From Bonia amplexicaulis (taxonomy: Eukaryota > Streptophyta > Magnoliopsida > Poales > Poaceae), in NCBI GenBank assembly GCA_036346245.1, contig CM070752.1, positions 11,769,460 to 11,833,459 of the forward strand: a stretch of DNA of 64,000 nucleotides. Direction: 5' to 3'. Below are positions 1 through 12,000 of the stretch, in pieces; positions within the stretch are counted from its first letter, which is position 1, and the number at the start of each line of letters is the position of its first letter. The position numbers and the translations under genes are program-made. A model generated the notes under the pieces. It made no database searches. It was not told where the DNA came from and worked only from the letters and a program-made list of their open reading frames with translations.

Positions 1-1600
1 GGGACTATTTACTTGTGCCTAAGCAGCTTGGGTTTCGAGGGGTGCATCGGCGCGTGTATGTATTGTCGCCTTGGAACCCTACAGGAGTCGTTGTCTTCCA
101 GTCCGTGTACGGCTCCACGGAGAAACTTTTTGTTGGCTTGGACGTCGTGGCAGGATCGAGATAGGCTTTCGAAAGGAGAGAGCTGGCGGTGAAAACGTGA
201 GGGGTGATATATGCGGGTATAAGATACGTCCGGCGCTTCTTGCTTTATTTTCGGAGTAAAACAGGAGTAAGAGAAATGAAGAATCTGATTCGAGATGCAT
301 GTTGTATCTTAGCAGAAATCTAAAGAAAAAACCAATATGAAAGTATCTATAAGTTAGTGAAACTTACCGTACGTACGCACATGCTTGTGTTATGAATTTC
401 CCTAGGGTGTGTCTAGGTATCACTCAGATATTTTCTTCCTAACAATCATTCAGATTTAAAATCGTTGGATTGAAGATCCAACTGCCTCTTTTTTGGAGGA
501 GGGGAGACTTTTTTTTGGAGGGGGTGGAGGGAGAATTCATGGTCATTGGATCTCTAATCCAATGGTCACAAATCTGGATGATAGTTAGGAAGAAAACATC
601 CGGGTGATGTTTATCAACACCCTTTCCCTGTGAAGCAACCGTGTGCTGTGGTAGGGCAGGAAAGTGCATGCATGCATATGCAGCATCATGTTGGGTTATT
701 TTGGTCTTTGGTTTCTAGTTTCTCTAAAAGTCAAAATAAATAGGACAATCTTTTGAAGCGGATTCTCCAAACAGCTTTTCGAGCCTAAAACGTATGCGTC
801 ATCCGCAACCTCTCAAAAAACACAAACAAAATCTACCAGTCATAGGCAAAAACTATCAGCCGCAACCCAAAACATTAGGGCCTTAAACATTGGAAATGAC
901 AATAGAAGCTTGAAGAAAAATACAAGTTAAGGAATGTAATTGAAGTATGAGCTTTGATAGAAGAAAATTATTAAGCATAATAAGTTGTCCAGGTTGTTAG
1001 AAACATAACCATTCTCTATCATGTATAGATCATACAACTGTATGCACTATTCTTCCTCCATCAGTTACTTTTTTCAAAATATATGCATGCACATGTACCT
1101 TCATTTAATTCAAACAATACGTTGATTATATGTACAATAAATTATCTTATTAATTTACATGGTAGTAGAGGACCGTACTCACGCATACATAAAAGCACTA
1201 TGTGCGACATACCTTGAACTTATCTTCCCTCATGCGTCGACTGCGTCACCGAACTGTTTGCCTTCTATCTCTTCTCCACCATAACTTTTTTGCTTCAACC
1301 TCTAACAACAAGCCAATTCTTGATCAATCCCTCTTAGCTGCTACCACTTCCACAACCGCACCACCTGCACCTCCACAACTGTTGCCGGGCTAGCCGGGGC
1401 GCCATGGAGCCGCGGTGGAGCTACGCTGCACCGCCAGCAACTCATTCTCAACCTTCGCCTGTTCGGGGAACAACACAACTGTCGGTTTGATTCCGTCCAC
1501 GGAAGTGATTGACGTCGGCTGTGATTATGCTGGCGATGGTGGCTAGAGGAGCTAAGGAAGGAGTAGGCGTGAGGGAAGAAGGAGAAGATAAGGTTCGGTT
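1..1600. other. Intergenic DNA, no gene recognised
   Basis: Only short reading frames occur here, none resembling a known family. Around 740-890 there is a stretch with Cys-free, AC-rich repeats ending in a CATTAGGGCC motif that recalls grass MITE ends. At 1200-1560 a GC-richer block with short open frames in both directions looks like an old transposon fragment. I see no promoter or RNA gene I could defend. Confidence 0.5.
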
Positions 1601-1830
1601 TTTTTAGTTTAAAGTTGATTTATATTTGTATTATTTATAGTAATTAACTTTTAAATAGTGTATTTTTAAGATAAACTTAATAGGAAAATTATAGTAAAAG
1701 GTGTAGTGATTTCAGTTGTACCTACTAAAATTGTATGCGACTATTTATCTCTATATATTGTCTCTCACGAATAGTTAGAATTCAAATATTTAAATCATAA
1801 ATCATAAGCTACCAGTCTAAAAGAATCCAC
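1600..1830 (-). repeat. Dispersed repeat family A copy (diverged)
   Basis: This AT-rich segment has the family A order read on the minus strand: a CATAAGCTA/GAATTCAAA end, then CTCTCxCGAATAGTTAG, ATCTCTATA, ATTGTATGCGACT, and a TTAACTTTTAAATAG end. It is much more diverged than the copies at 17449 and 62350. The assignment rests on shared motif order only. Confidence 0.45.
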
Positions 1831-2240
1831 TCTTAAGTGAAATTATTTGAGATTACATTAATATTGAGCTAGGTGGCACAATCTAAAAAGAGGTCTATCA
1901 AGGTTAGGGCGATTCCTCCCGTAGAATTTTCTTCCCTGCTGAGCTGGCTCCTACTATTGAAGAGTACACATGCATGTTTTTGAGCCGTACATTGATTGAT
2001 ATCCTTGATCTAAAGTATCGATTGAATAAAAGATTAAAATTCAACTTCTCGACGGTTGAGTTGTACCATCTCTCCAAGTACCTAGCTTATCGCTAGCTTG
2101 CAATTCATTGTCGTCCCTATGTATGTGGCACTTTTAGTCTTTTACTACCATGCATTTGTGTTCCTTGCGTGATAACTGATGATAAGTATACTACGTTCAT
2201 ATCATCTCTGCACTTTCAATAATTACGTTACTTACTACTA

Positions 2241-2290
2241 TCTCTACTATTATATAAAAAAAGTTGATGATCGTCGGTACGTTCTCATCT
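2241..2290 (+). mobile_element. Possible Helitron 5' end fragment
   Basis: TCTCTACTATTATATAAAA preceded by A matches the start of the Helitron at 10661. No matching 3' terminus ending in CTAG was found downstream, so this may be a truncated copy or chance similarity. Confidence 0.3.
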
Positions 2291-2770
2291 TTCTTTTCTA
2301 TAGCCATCCGATTTAATCTGAACATTCGTCACTTTCCTCCTTTTTCTCTCAGGATACAACCATCCACCCATCCACTTTCCTCATCTTCTCACGCATTCTG
2401 GCCACTCTTCTCTCTGTCGCTTGCTCTCTAATATTTGATATGTAAAGTTGATCAGACAGTAAGTTCTGTCTCACTATATTTATGACTATATTACAACGAC
2501 CTCTAATTAGTACCAAGTAATTATATGTGAAGACCCACGTGCTACCAGCCAGGATGACGTGCTACCAGATAATGGTACATGCACCATATCTCACACCGTC
2601 CCCACGTAGGCACGTACACTACGACCTGATCGCTGATCAGATTAATTAATTTCAAGAGAAATGACTGACTAACGGATGGAGTACTTCGATTTGGATTCCA
2701 AAAGCCTAGCTAGCTAATCGATCGATGGAGCAGGTGCGTGCATTGGATCGATGACTCCCAGCATTCCGAT

Positions 2771-3646
2771 TAGGGCTGAAAATCCATGGGATACAGATCA
2801 GATAGTATTTAAATTATATTTATATTTTTTCTTTAAATTAAATATAAATTATATAAACGTTGGATACAAATACGGACGGGACAAATGTTAAATACGAATT
2901 TAGATTAGATTATACTTAAAATCGGATCGAATTTGACTATTTTCTGATTTCAATAATTATTTATAGCCTCTCTATTTAAAATATGACATTGAATTATTTC
3001 AATATTTTAAATTGATAAATATCTAACTCTAACATGTAACCGCGTATTAAATATTGACGGCAACAAATGAATCATTCATCTCACGTATTTATATAATACA
3101 ACTTCTGAGGACAGCTTCATGTCCTATGACACAATAAAGTTTAGCAAGTTGACACAAATTTTACAGTAACATTTATGCTTATTTTTTATAGTTTATCACA
3201 TAATCATTGATCATTGGTGTTATTTTTCCACCAATCCTAACTAATTCTAGATATATTGCAAACAAATTGGTTATAAACATATTAAATTTGGCTAAAAAGA
3301 TCATGCAAAAAACTTTATTGAGGATGTGCCAAAATAAAAAAATATATGAAATGCCAAATTGGAGTTCACCATGATGACATGCTTGTCAAGATGATGGAAA
3401 TGCATATATAATAAACCTAATTTGGAGGTCAAATGTAAAAAATAAGTATTAGCTAGTTGCTGTTATTATATCTACTAAATTCGGATCTTATTTGGATATT
3501 CGGCTTCGAATCCAAATCAGGTCTTATTAGATTCGTGTCCGACATGTGGTTTAACATCCGAATTCAGATATTTAGTATCCAAATTCGATAAATCCGAATT
3601 CGCTACCCGGATAATACGACCGAATCTAGATCTGTTCTCACCCCTA
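2771..3646. mobile_element. Non-autonomous hAT-like element
   Basis: The element starts TAGGGCTGAAAATC and ends GTTCTCACCCCTA, which are imperfect terminal inverted repeats. The 8 bases before it (ATTCCGAT, 2763-2770) and after it (GTTCTGAT, 3647-3654) agree at 6 of 8 positions, as expected of an aged hAT target duplication. The inside is AT-rich, with repeated CGGATxTTCGGAT-like motifs near the right end, and it has no transposase. The element at 55209-55910 has similar ends. Confidence 0.6.
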
Positions 3647-4403
3647 GTTCTGATGCACGACGCATCGATCGATCAGCGTCAGTTAACTCCAATCGATCAA
3701 AAGCAACGTAGATAGTGAATTGTTCCTGGTCCAAGATTGCGTCGCCGTCTGCTTATGGGAAGTGGCCACGATCGATTATTATAAAATCGTTCGTTGGGCA
3801 GCAGGTGCGAGGTACTTTCTGCCGCGTGCGTGCATGCATGGTCAAAAAGCTCATGGTTGTCTTCTATTTGAATGGAGACAAGATGTATGCCCCAGAAGAC
3901 CACTCTTGCAAAACTCTTCCAATGGCTAGCTGGAAAACGCTATATCTACGTGCACATCCGAACGTTTCCTTGCGGAAGGCGTACAGAAAATGCACCCTTG
4001 GGGTAGAAGTAGGACTCGCATGTCAGTGTGACTCGTTTGATAGATTGCAATCAAACACACCGGCGGGCGCGTTGCACGCGCAACCGATGACGCCACCGTT
4101 TTCCCGTCATTTCGACGAGGTAATCGAAAGGAGATCGGCGACAGGGAGGAAGGCACGGCTGGGGGAGAAGAAGACAGAAAGCAAAGGAGCTAGCTAGAGC
4201 GATCGACGTGAGAGCGACAGACACGAATGCGGCAATGGGACCGGGGAGAGGTAGCCGGCCGTTTGCTGGGAATATATGGTGTGGTCTACATGAGAGAGAG
4301 GGTAATCTGATGTGACGGCCGGGGCGCCGGGTGAAGTTTCCACCCTGTAGCGATCGGTCGATTGATCTCTTTTTTCTTTCCACTCTTAGTCAAGATGCCA
4401 TTA
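3647..4403. other. Intergenic DNA with unsupported open frames
   Basis: A 160-codon frame (+, 3715-4197) and a 110-codon frame (-, 4383-4051) overlap here. Neither has a recognisable domain, and their codon use looks like chance openness in GC-moderate DNA. The block may be a host gene remnant or promoter DNA. I assign no function. Confidence 0.4.
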
Positions 4404-4574
4404 GCCTGTTCTTTACGGTTTTTTAAAAACGACTTTTAACTTTTACTACAGTATCTAACTTTCAAATGAAGTATTTTATTAAAACAGGGTCTACAAATTA
4501 ATCTTTATCGTAAACAGCTAAAATTAAAAAATTTCAATTAAAAATCAAAGCCGCAGCCATATCAAACAGGCCCT
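4404..4574 (-). repeat. Dispersed repeat family A copy
   Basis: The ends GCCTGTTCTTTACGG and GCCATATCAAACAGGCCC form a short imperfect inverted repeat. Inside are the family landmarks CTACAGTATCTAACTTTCAAA and ACAGGGTCTACAAATTAAT in minus orientation. It looks like a MITE, with no coding capacity. Confidence 0.6.
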
Positions 4575-5845
4575 ATACGTCCCTGCCGCTCGGCACCGGA
4601 GTGGCCATGACAGCGCCCACTTGTGCGCGCATGTATACTTTTGCGTAGGATTCCTGGTATCTTGTCGTCACTCTTCGTTGTTTGGAGCCATGCAACACTT
4701 GGATATTTCCTTCGCTTTTCGTCCCTCTGTTCACCCATTTTTTCTCCAATGGATTCTCTGTTGAGATCTTTAGAGAGGGGAAGAGTTTGGTCGTAGAACA
4801 CTTGCGGCTTGCCTAGCTTAACAGGAAGAACTAGATGAAGGTCCTTTTTTAAAAAACCAAGGACGTCAGTTCTACCATTCATGTTAAGGAGAATATAAAT
4901 ACACTAGTTCCGAAAGGGTACAATAAGAACACCAACACCGGCCCCAAAAATTGAACTAAACACCAGAAAGGAGTCTCAAACTGAAACTCCTACCAAAACC
5001 AAAACACAAACCGCTCCGCAAGACAAGGACCTTGTAGGGCAACAATAACAAAACCTCCCCCGACAAACAAATGAAGTCTAGGACTAGCTATCCACAAGGC
5101 AAAACACAAAATTGGAGAACAACGACTCTTGTAGGGGCTTGAGATGCAGCCGCCAACACCGGGATGCTCACCACGACAGTAGTCACACCACGGTTCACCA
5201 ATATAAACCCACCATGGCATCACACCATCGACTGCTCTAGCAATAAAACAACACCATATGTCAACCACCAGTATTACAAGTCACAACGAAAAAACACAGA
5301 ACCACAGCTAGTAAAAGCAATAGTAGGATAGACAGCAGGAGCTTCGGGAAGAGGAGGGGGCGGCCCCTCAACTCACACCGCGACTAGGACGCCCGCTGTG
5401 CGCAACCGACGGCCACATGACGCACCAACGACGCCTTGTCTCAATCAAGGATCCAAACCAACTACTCACAGGGGGCTCCAACGAGTGCTCGCCAACAACA
5501 AATTGACTGGTCCTTCTCTTGACACACACCGCCACATGTTGTGCCACTCCCGTGTAGCATTGTCCGCGACACACCACAATGCCCACCAAGTTGCCCTAAC
5601 ATCGAGCCAGCCGATCCTAGCCACCGTCGCGACACCCATGTTCATCCTCACGTGACCGGGATGGGCTACACCACTACTCCACTAGCGTGTGACTCAATGA
5701 CGAGGAGGAGTGACCTAGCCGAAGGATTCCGAAGGTAGGGACATCATTGTTGGCCTAGATGTAGACGAGTAGCACCGGCGGCGCAGACCAAGGCCGGCAG
5801 CTCGCCCTCACCCTACAACGGAAGACCCTGCTGCCATCACCAAGG
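4575..5845. other. A/C-rich unrecognised block, probably transposon-derived
   Basis: From about 4890 to 5760 the + strand is strongly A/C-rich and carries several short overlapping frames on both strands (for example - 5268-4990 and + 5398-5655). No family is recognised. The composition resembles degraded internal sequence of a grass retroelement, but no LTR, primer binding site or enzyme motif is visible. Confidence 0.4.
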
Positions 5846-6312
5846 TTGTCAGAATTTCGATTCTGTCATACGATCCTAAGATTTTACGATACAAGATTGA
5901 CTTGATCGATCCGATTCTATGGTAGAATCTTAATGTTCTTACGATTCTACCCAAACTTTTGTAGGATCATGATCAAAATTTTCATACGATCCTACTCGAT
6001 TATGTCGATTCTATTGTTTTATTATAAATAATTACTTGTATACTTCCTTTTAATTGAAAATTTTAACTTTTATCCCTTTATGTTCACTATAATTTATCAT
6101 AAAATATCACATGATCATATTTTTACTCTACAATTTGTAAAGAAAAGTTCAAAAGATATAATTTTAGAAATACAGTAGTGTTGTAATACATTGTAGATTT
6201 TTTAAAATGTTTCTTTAATAGAATCAGGTAAGATCTTAGATTCTACATCGATCTTACAATTTGTAACCTACCAAAAAACTTTCGATCCGATTCAGGATCA
6301 TAATTCTGACAA
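5846..6312. mobile_element. MITE-like element with TTGTCAGAATT ends
   Basis: The segment begins TTGTCAGAATTTCGATTCTG and ends GATCATAATTCTGACAA, giving an 11-bp near-perfect terminal inverted repeat. Inside, motifs like GATTCTA, GATCCTA and TAAGATCTTA recur on both strands, so most of the element can fold back on itself. No convincing target duplication was found. It has no coding capacity. Confidence 0.6.
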
Positions 6313-7435
6313 TTTTGACCGTCACCACCGCTAGCTAACAGCAGTGGCGGTGAGAGAGGGAAGCGGTGGGCAGTGCCTTTCGGTGGCTCAGCAATGTCGC
6401 CCCTGAGTTTGCTCGGGGGAAGCGCTCAGGAGACCATAATAGATTAAGGTCCTAAGTAACTGATTAAGGGCCAAACCCTCGTGCTTAGCAAACTCTACGT
6501 AATACTACTGGACCATTAATTAGCTAAGTGCATTTCATTCCTTAGTTCAATCAGCTACGTGGTTAGGACATGACGTGACGCCTTAACTTTTGATGTGGAT
6601 CGATCAGATCTACGACTCGCTGCACGTCAGTCAAGTAGTTTAGTCAGAGAGAAAGTTAATTAGTTTGCTTAACCACTTCTCTCTAAGAAAATGTGTACGT
6701 CCTTCGACTACGCATTCCCGCTTAGAACGCGTGATTTTCACAAGATTTCTGTAAGAACGGAACCACACCGTTTTCTACCAAATTCTTATAGTATTCGCAT
6801 TCCAAACAAGTTCGCTCAACCACCCAGATCCTATTAAGTACCACGAGTTTCCACCACTGTAGTAGCCGGGAGTAGCCAGGAGGAAATTGAAAGAGCATGC
6901 GCCTTCGAACGCTGTTCGTTGAACAGATATCTTCAAAGATGATGGTAATTAACAACTATAGCTTGGTCAGATTAATTAGTATCGATTAACATCACGTATA
7001 CGGGACAAATAACCGCAGGTAATTAAGTTAACCAACTACCACTGATCGTAGGAAGCTAGCTAATTGATCGATGTAGTAAACAGATCGGGGAAGCTGATAG
7101 AGAGATTTGGTCCAGCCATCCAGGCACCCAGTCCGAAGGCAGGTCAACCGGTCAAGGTTGATTGCTGGCTGTTGTAATCAGCATATATTGTATGAATATG
7201 ATCTGTCCAAATCTTACTAGGCTTTGAGAGTTAATCTGATAAAGTAGTAGTAACACCAGCAAAACACATATGTTTCGCGCACGAGGAAAATATCCTCAAG
7301 AACATGCAAATTTTGTTTTAGATCCTGTGTTTTCACACATAGTTGTGTGCTAGCATTTTTGGTACCTTCAAGAGAAAGCAAGAAAGGAAGGAAGGGAGAA
7401 TCAAACCTTCAAACCAGCTCAATATGCTTTGTGTG
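6313..7435. other. Intergenic DNA, nothing recognised
   Basis: AT-rich sequence with short chance frames only. Around 6960-7080 it is dense in TTAATTA and AGCTAGCTA motifs. I see no gene, RNA or clear repeat. Confidence 0.5.
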
Positions 7436-7625
7436 CGGCTGTGACTTATGGCTGAAATTTTTGAATTTTGTCTGTTTACGGTACAGATTATGAAGAGACA
7501 GATATTCACTTGCGATTTTAGCTGGTATATATATTGAGCTTTTAACGTGTAGACCGTTTAACTTGTAGACCCCGTCTTGAGACAATAATCCGTTTGAAAG
7601 TTAGGTACTGTAGCAAAAACTAAAA
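7436..7625 (+). repeat. Dispersed repeat family A copy
   Basis: Carries the family landmarks in plus orientation: GACTTATGGCTGAAATTTTTG, CTGTTTACGGTACAGATTA, GTGTAGACCGTTTAACTTG and TTTGAAAGTTAGGTACTGT. It closely matches the copy at 62350-62590. It is non-coding and MITE-like. Confidence 0.65.
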
Positions 7626-7769
7626 ATCGCTAGCTTCGGAGGAAAAAAAATTAAGAATTAACTTGGTGTCCACGAAGAGCCTGGAGCCACAAATCAGTAC
7701 ACGCACAAGCTACGTCAAAGAGAGACGCTGGCTGGCTGGCTTGGCTAAGTCAAAGGGAGGAAGGTTCGT

Positions 7770-7995
7770 GGGCTCTATTTTTCAACTTCTAAAAATGGGT
7801 TTTAATTTTTGTTATAATACTTAATTTTTAAACGAATTATTTTTTTAAGATGAGATCTACAAATTAATTATAGTACACGTTAAAAATTTAACATATATAT
7901 CAACTAAAATCGTAAACGTATATCTCTCTATAATCTCTATTACAAACAACTAAAATTTAAAAATTTTAGTCAAAAATTATAATCCACAGTCATAT
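7770..7995 (-). repeat. Dispersed repeat family A copy (diverged)
   Basis: Minus-orientation copy with GGGCTCTATTTTTCAACTTC at one end, then TATAATACTTAATTTTTAAA, GATGAGATCTACAAATTAAT and ATCTCTCTATAATCTCT. It is AT-enriched relative to other copies, so it is probably an older insertion. Confidence 0.55.
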
Positions 7996-7999
7996 CGCC

Positions 8000-10070
8000 A
8001 TCTGAAGCGCAAAACGGCGACGGATTCCATCATGTGCACACGCATACGTGTCGACGGTTTCGTTGTTAGCGCTAGCTACCTATAGTTAGTTTCTTGGCCC
8101 ATCTCTTGTCCAAAGTCCATGGTTGTCAAGAACTGTTCAGAGCTTCGACCAACGGAAAAAGTCTCCCCTGACCAGATTTAATTTCGTCAACTGCCTATGA
8201 CTCAAGTAGCAAATTAAAGCAGCGTACATTTTTTTCTTATGACAAGAACAGGAAATTATGCAGTCATCGCTGGTACGTGTGATTAATTAGCTAGCTTTGG
8301 ACGACAGCAAATTTGCACCTAATCCGTCCGGTCCCTGTCATGTGCGAAAGGAGTAATGGAGAATGGATGACTGGTTTTATATGCCTGACCTTCCCGAGGC
8401 TGAACTCTGAAGGGGTTTACTTCATATGCTGGTTGTTCATGTCTATCTTTTGCACTGAATTCTGGAAAGGGGATTCTTCTTCTTTTTATATGAGTAGGGG
8501 CAGTCGAGCCGGCTGAATTTGATTTTGCTGGGCCAATGGATTATGGAGAGAATGGTTTTGGTCGTGAAGATGGATTGGAGTCAACACCTTGTAAATGGAT
8601 ATATAAGATCAAGCTCCAATAGTCTGCAAGGAAAAAAATCCAACACGCCAGAAGCTATTTCCTTTCTAGAGAAACAATGAGTCTGACCATACCGAAACAG
8701 CCATACAGCCCATTGAAATCACGGGCAATCAGGTTCAGTGAGACATCAAAATTCAAGTCCACGGGAAGAATCGAGCCCATTATCTGACAGTAGGCATCCA
8801 GACCGGCCCACTGTTTATTATTAGACAAAGGTTTTTCTTGCGTTGACAAATCGAGATTGTCTCAGTTTATAGTTTGTAGTTGTTCTACGCATTAGAGCCT
8901 TGTATCTGTACGGGAAGCTTAGCTATCTTCGTAGATTGGCTTCTCCAATTCAGTGGAGAGGAGCGGAGAGGGGCTTCATTCTTAGGCTTTCGGTAGTTTC
9001 AAGCTCAGTAAATTAAAAGCTCCCCAAACAATTTACGGAATTGCTATGGGCCAGATCGTCTCGCGCGAGCCATTCACCCGGATGGCCAATTTCCAACTAG
9101 TTTCCTAGCTCTTATCTTATCCATCGAACGTGGCTCCGCTCATTGTCATCTCCACCATCTCTCACTCTTTCCGGTACCAGCCCCTACGGATGCCTTCCTC
9201 TTACGCGTGAGCCCAGGCCAGGTCAGACACCGAGGACCCCTCCTAGAAGCCACCGAGCTCGCCGTTCCCTACCGGCACCTGTAGAGACCGCCGCTAGCCA
9301 TCCTCGCTGTCCCCTCAGCTCCGCCTACTCCTCTGCCCCGTCGGCCCCATCGCCTCGATTCGAGCTCCCGCTCCTACCCCCACCCCTACCCACCGTCGAC
9401 CCCTAATCCCACGCAGGGAGAGTTGGCTTCACGGCCACGACTGCCACCTGAGATCCACGCTGCACAACCTGTGACGTCTTCTCCTTCCGATGCCGGATCC
9501 ACACCGTGCATGCCACCTTCCCACCGCCGCCACACCCGAGACCTCGCTGCTGCCTGCCATGGAGGTAGTTGTTTATTTTGTTGTAACATTTTGATTTTAT
9601 GTTTGCAATATTTTTTATTTTATATGTGCAACATTTTAATTTTATATGTGTAACAGTTTAATTTCATGAGAAAAAGAAAACGAAGGACGTATATAAGGAA
9701 CTATACATCTTCAAATAAAGTAGAAGACGGGCTAGAACTCTGTGATTTCTACTACTGCATCTAAATAATACATATGTGATTTCTACTACTGCATCTAAAT
9801 AATACATACATACATGAATGCATGTATGTATGTATGCGTGCGTGCATATATGTATACATGTATGTATATGTGTGTATATATTATGCACTCATCCTTATGG
9901 TGCATCCACTATATACTCAAACTAAAAGAAATCATAAAAAATCCAAAATTTTTTTAATGTACTTTATGGTTTACTCTACCTATATATAAAATTTCAAATT
10001 CAAATTTATTCTATATTAAAAGTATAAAAAAAAGAAAATCTGAAAATTTTGAACTCTTAACTTTTGTGAT
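8000..10070. other. Intergenic DNA with a C-rich patch
   Basis: No gene is recognised. Between 9140 and 9560 the + strand is C-rich with several short Pro/Ser-rich frames that look like low-complexity chance openness. From 9780 to 9890 a degenerate (TGTA/CATA) microsatellite begins, foreshadowing the larger tract that follows. Confidence 0.5.
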
Positions 10071-10077
10071 ATATATA

Positions 10078-10264
10078 TATACATACATACATACATACAT
10101 ACATACATACGCGTACACATACACACACATATATATACATATATATACATACATACATACATACATACATACATACATACATACATACATACATACATAC
10201 ATACATACATACATACATACATACATACATACATACATACATACATACATACATACATACATAC
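10078..10264. repeat. (ATAC)n microsatellite
   Basis: Two runs of the tetranucleotide ATAC, separated by a short TA/CA-rich interruption at about 10110-10146. The longer run (10147-10264) holds about 29 units. It opens reading frames of Tyr/Ile/His/Thr or Met/Tyr/Val/Cys repeats in several frames, none of which should be taken as genes. Confidence 0.95.
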
Positions 10265-10471
10265 ACATACTACGTGGTATGAACAATTTTTCAGAGTATC
10301 TAGGTGGTATGAACAACTTTTCAGAGGTGGTATGTACATTTTTTCGACATACTCCTTTTTATGTGCGTATATGAGGGTATTTATAAAATACGCTAAAAAC
10401 TATGAACTCCCTTACATGTTTTTCGTGTGGTTCACATTGGAGTATCTTATAATTAGTATACGAGTATACCT

Positions 10472-10660
10472 AAAGTGATAAAGGAGTATTTCAAGTTTGT
10501 TTAGGTGGTATATTAGAGGTGGGTGTAATTACACCCGGGTGTAAAAGATATTTTTCCTATATATATATAAAGTGATAAAGGAGTATTTCAAGTTTATTTA
10601 GGTGGTATATTAGAGGTGGGTGTAATTATACCCGGGTGTAAAAGATATTTTTCCTATATA
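10472..10660. repeat. 97-bp tandem duplication
   Basis: Two nearly identical copies start at 10472 and 10569, with AAAGTGATAAAGGAG at the start of each. Each holds GTGTAATTACACCCGGGTGT or a one-base variant, itself near-palindromic. The copies differ at very few positions, so the duplication is recent. It abuts the 5' end of the Helitron. Confidence 0.85.
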
Positions 10661-11013
10661 TCTTTACTATTATAAAAGAAGAAGTTAGTGGTTGGTCCGG
10701 CCTCTCCCACATCTTCTCACAAAAGGCAGCGCTGACATGTGGCCCCAAAAAACCTGCGCCAAATCTTCTCCCCGTTCTCCGCGTCTCCCCGCTTGCTCCC
10801 CCCCCGCTTCGTCCTCGCCTATCCCGTGCGCCTCCTCCCCCACCGAATCCCGTAGCTCCTCCCCTTCCTCCGCCGCCGCTCCGCCCGTCGGATTTTAAAA
10901 TTTTAACATACTATATGTTCTGAAACTAACGGATGGTAAAGTTTTTTAGAATATGCATACAAATATGTTCTAAATTTTTTTAAAATATGTAGCAACGCAC
11001 GGGAATTCAGCTA

Positions 11014-11014
<1 letters not shown>
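10661..11014 (+). mobile_element. Non-autonomous Helitron
   Basis: The 5' end reads TCTTTACTATTATAAAAG preceded by A. The 3' end reads GCAACGCACGGGAATTCAGC followed by TAG and then T. This matches the Helitron rule of 5'-TC, 3'-CTRR and insertion between host A and T. In grass Helitrons the GCAACGCACGGG...CTAG end is typical as I recall it. The interior is GC-rich (10690-10890) and may be captured host DNA, but its 68-codon Ser/Pro-rich frame has no recognised domain. No Rep/helicase is encoded. Confidence 0.7.
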
Positions 11015-11017
<3 letters not shown>

Positions 11018-11079
<62 letters not shown>

Positions 11080-11080
11080 A
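11018..11080. repeat. (TA)n / (TG)n microsatellite
   Basis: About 27 TA units followed by four TG units, directly after the Helitron 3' end. It produces Tyr-Ile repeat frames that are not genes. Confidence 0.95.
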
Positions 11081-11634
11081 GCAGTAGATAGTACATATTT
11101 CAGTGTCATTATGCCGGGAAGAGCAAATGTAGTGCGTATAGATGTGGCATCCTTGAAGCGTTTGGACATTGGATAGTTCCGATCGATGTGTTTGATGCAT
11201 TTATTGTGGAAGAAACTAAGGGCCATTTGTATTGTGGATTAGGAGAGGTGAGAATGAGAAATGATAGTGGGAATATATTTATATAGGCCTGGCCAAATAG
11301 GTTCCTTAGCAAAGGGCCTGCTAAGCACAGCCTATTTAGGTACGATCTAGTTAACCTGTCTAATTAAATGAGTTGTGTCGTGCTGGCCCATAGGTTCAAC
11401 CTCGGACTTAAACACGACCTGAGGAGGTCACAGTCGTGCCATACCAGCTCAGGCACATTAAGCCCGATGGGCCACAATTGGCCCATTTAGCCTGCGTGGA
11501 CCTCAGTAGTTGATAGCAGTGTTATGGATGAGGATGGACAACGGCGCGGGCGAGAACTAGATTTGGTCAACGGAGAAGGCAAGGACCATATCCCACCGAC
11601 GCTGACAACGGGGAGGCTCGGACTTGATAAAGGA
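11081..11634. other. Intergenic, degraded transposon-like sequence
   Basis: At 11285-11510 a stretch with AGGCCTGGCCAAATAGG and repeated GGCCCAT/ATGGGCC motifs resembles ends of degenerate grass DNA transposons. Boundaries and target duplications cannot be fixed. No gene is seen. Confidence 0.35.
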
Positions 11635-12000
11635 GGGCAGCTTTGCGCAGTGACATGACAAAAGAAGACAGTTTTACGCAGTGACATGACAAAAGAGGGC
11701 AGCTTTGCCTAGAGATATGACAAAAGATGATAGATTTGCGCAGTGACATGACAAAAGAGAGCAGCTTTGCGTAGTGACATGACAAAAGATGGAAGCTTTG
11801 CACAGTGACATGCAAAAGAGGACAGCTTTGTGCAGAAACATGACAAAAGAGGACAACTTTGCGCAGAGATATGACAAAAAGGGCAGCTTTGTACAGTGGC
11901 ATAACAAAAAAGGACAGCTTTGCACACTGACATGATAAAAGAGGGCAGCTTTACGCAGTGACATGATAAAAGATGACGGATTTGCGTAGTGACATGAAAT
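11635..12000. repeat. 31-bp minisatellite, about 12 copies
   Basis: The unit has the form GCAGCTTTGCGCAGTGACAT followed by GACAAAAGAGG. Copies start near 11639, 11670, 11701, 11732, 11763, 11793, 11824, 11855, 11886, 11916, 11947 and 11978. Because 31 is not a multiple of 3, the same unit is read in rotating frames. That explains the overlapping Cys/His/Ser-rich minus-strand frames, which are not genes. Confidence 0.95.

Noticed and set aside
10011..10374. Overlapping frames of about 70-107 codons with Met-Tyr-Val-Cys or Tyr-Ile-His-Thr repeats
   Set aside because: They are direct translations of the (ATAC)n microsatellite in several frames and on both strands.
11487..11964. Cys/Ser/His-rich minus-strand repeat proteins
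   Set aside because: They arise from a 31-bp minisatellite read in rotating frames; there is no family or gene structure.
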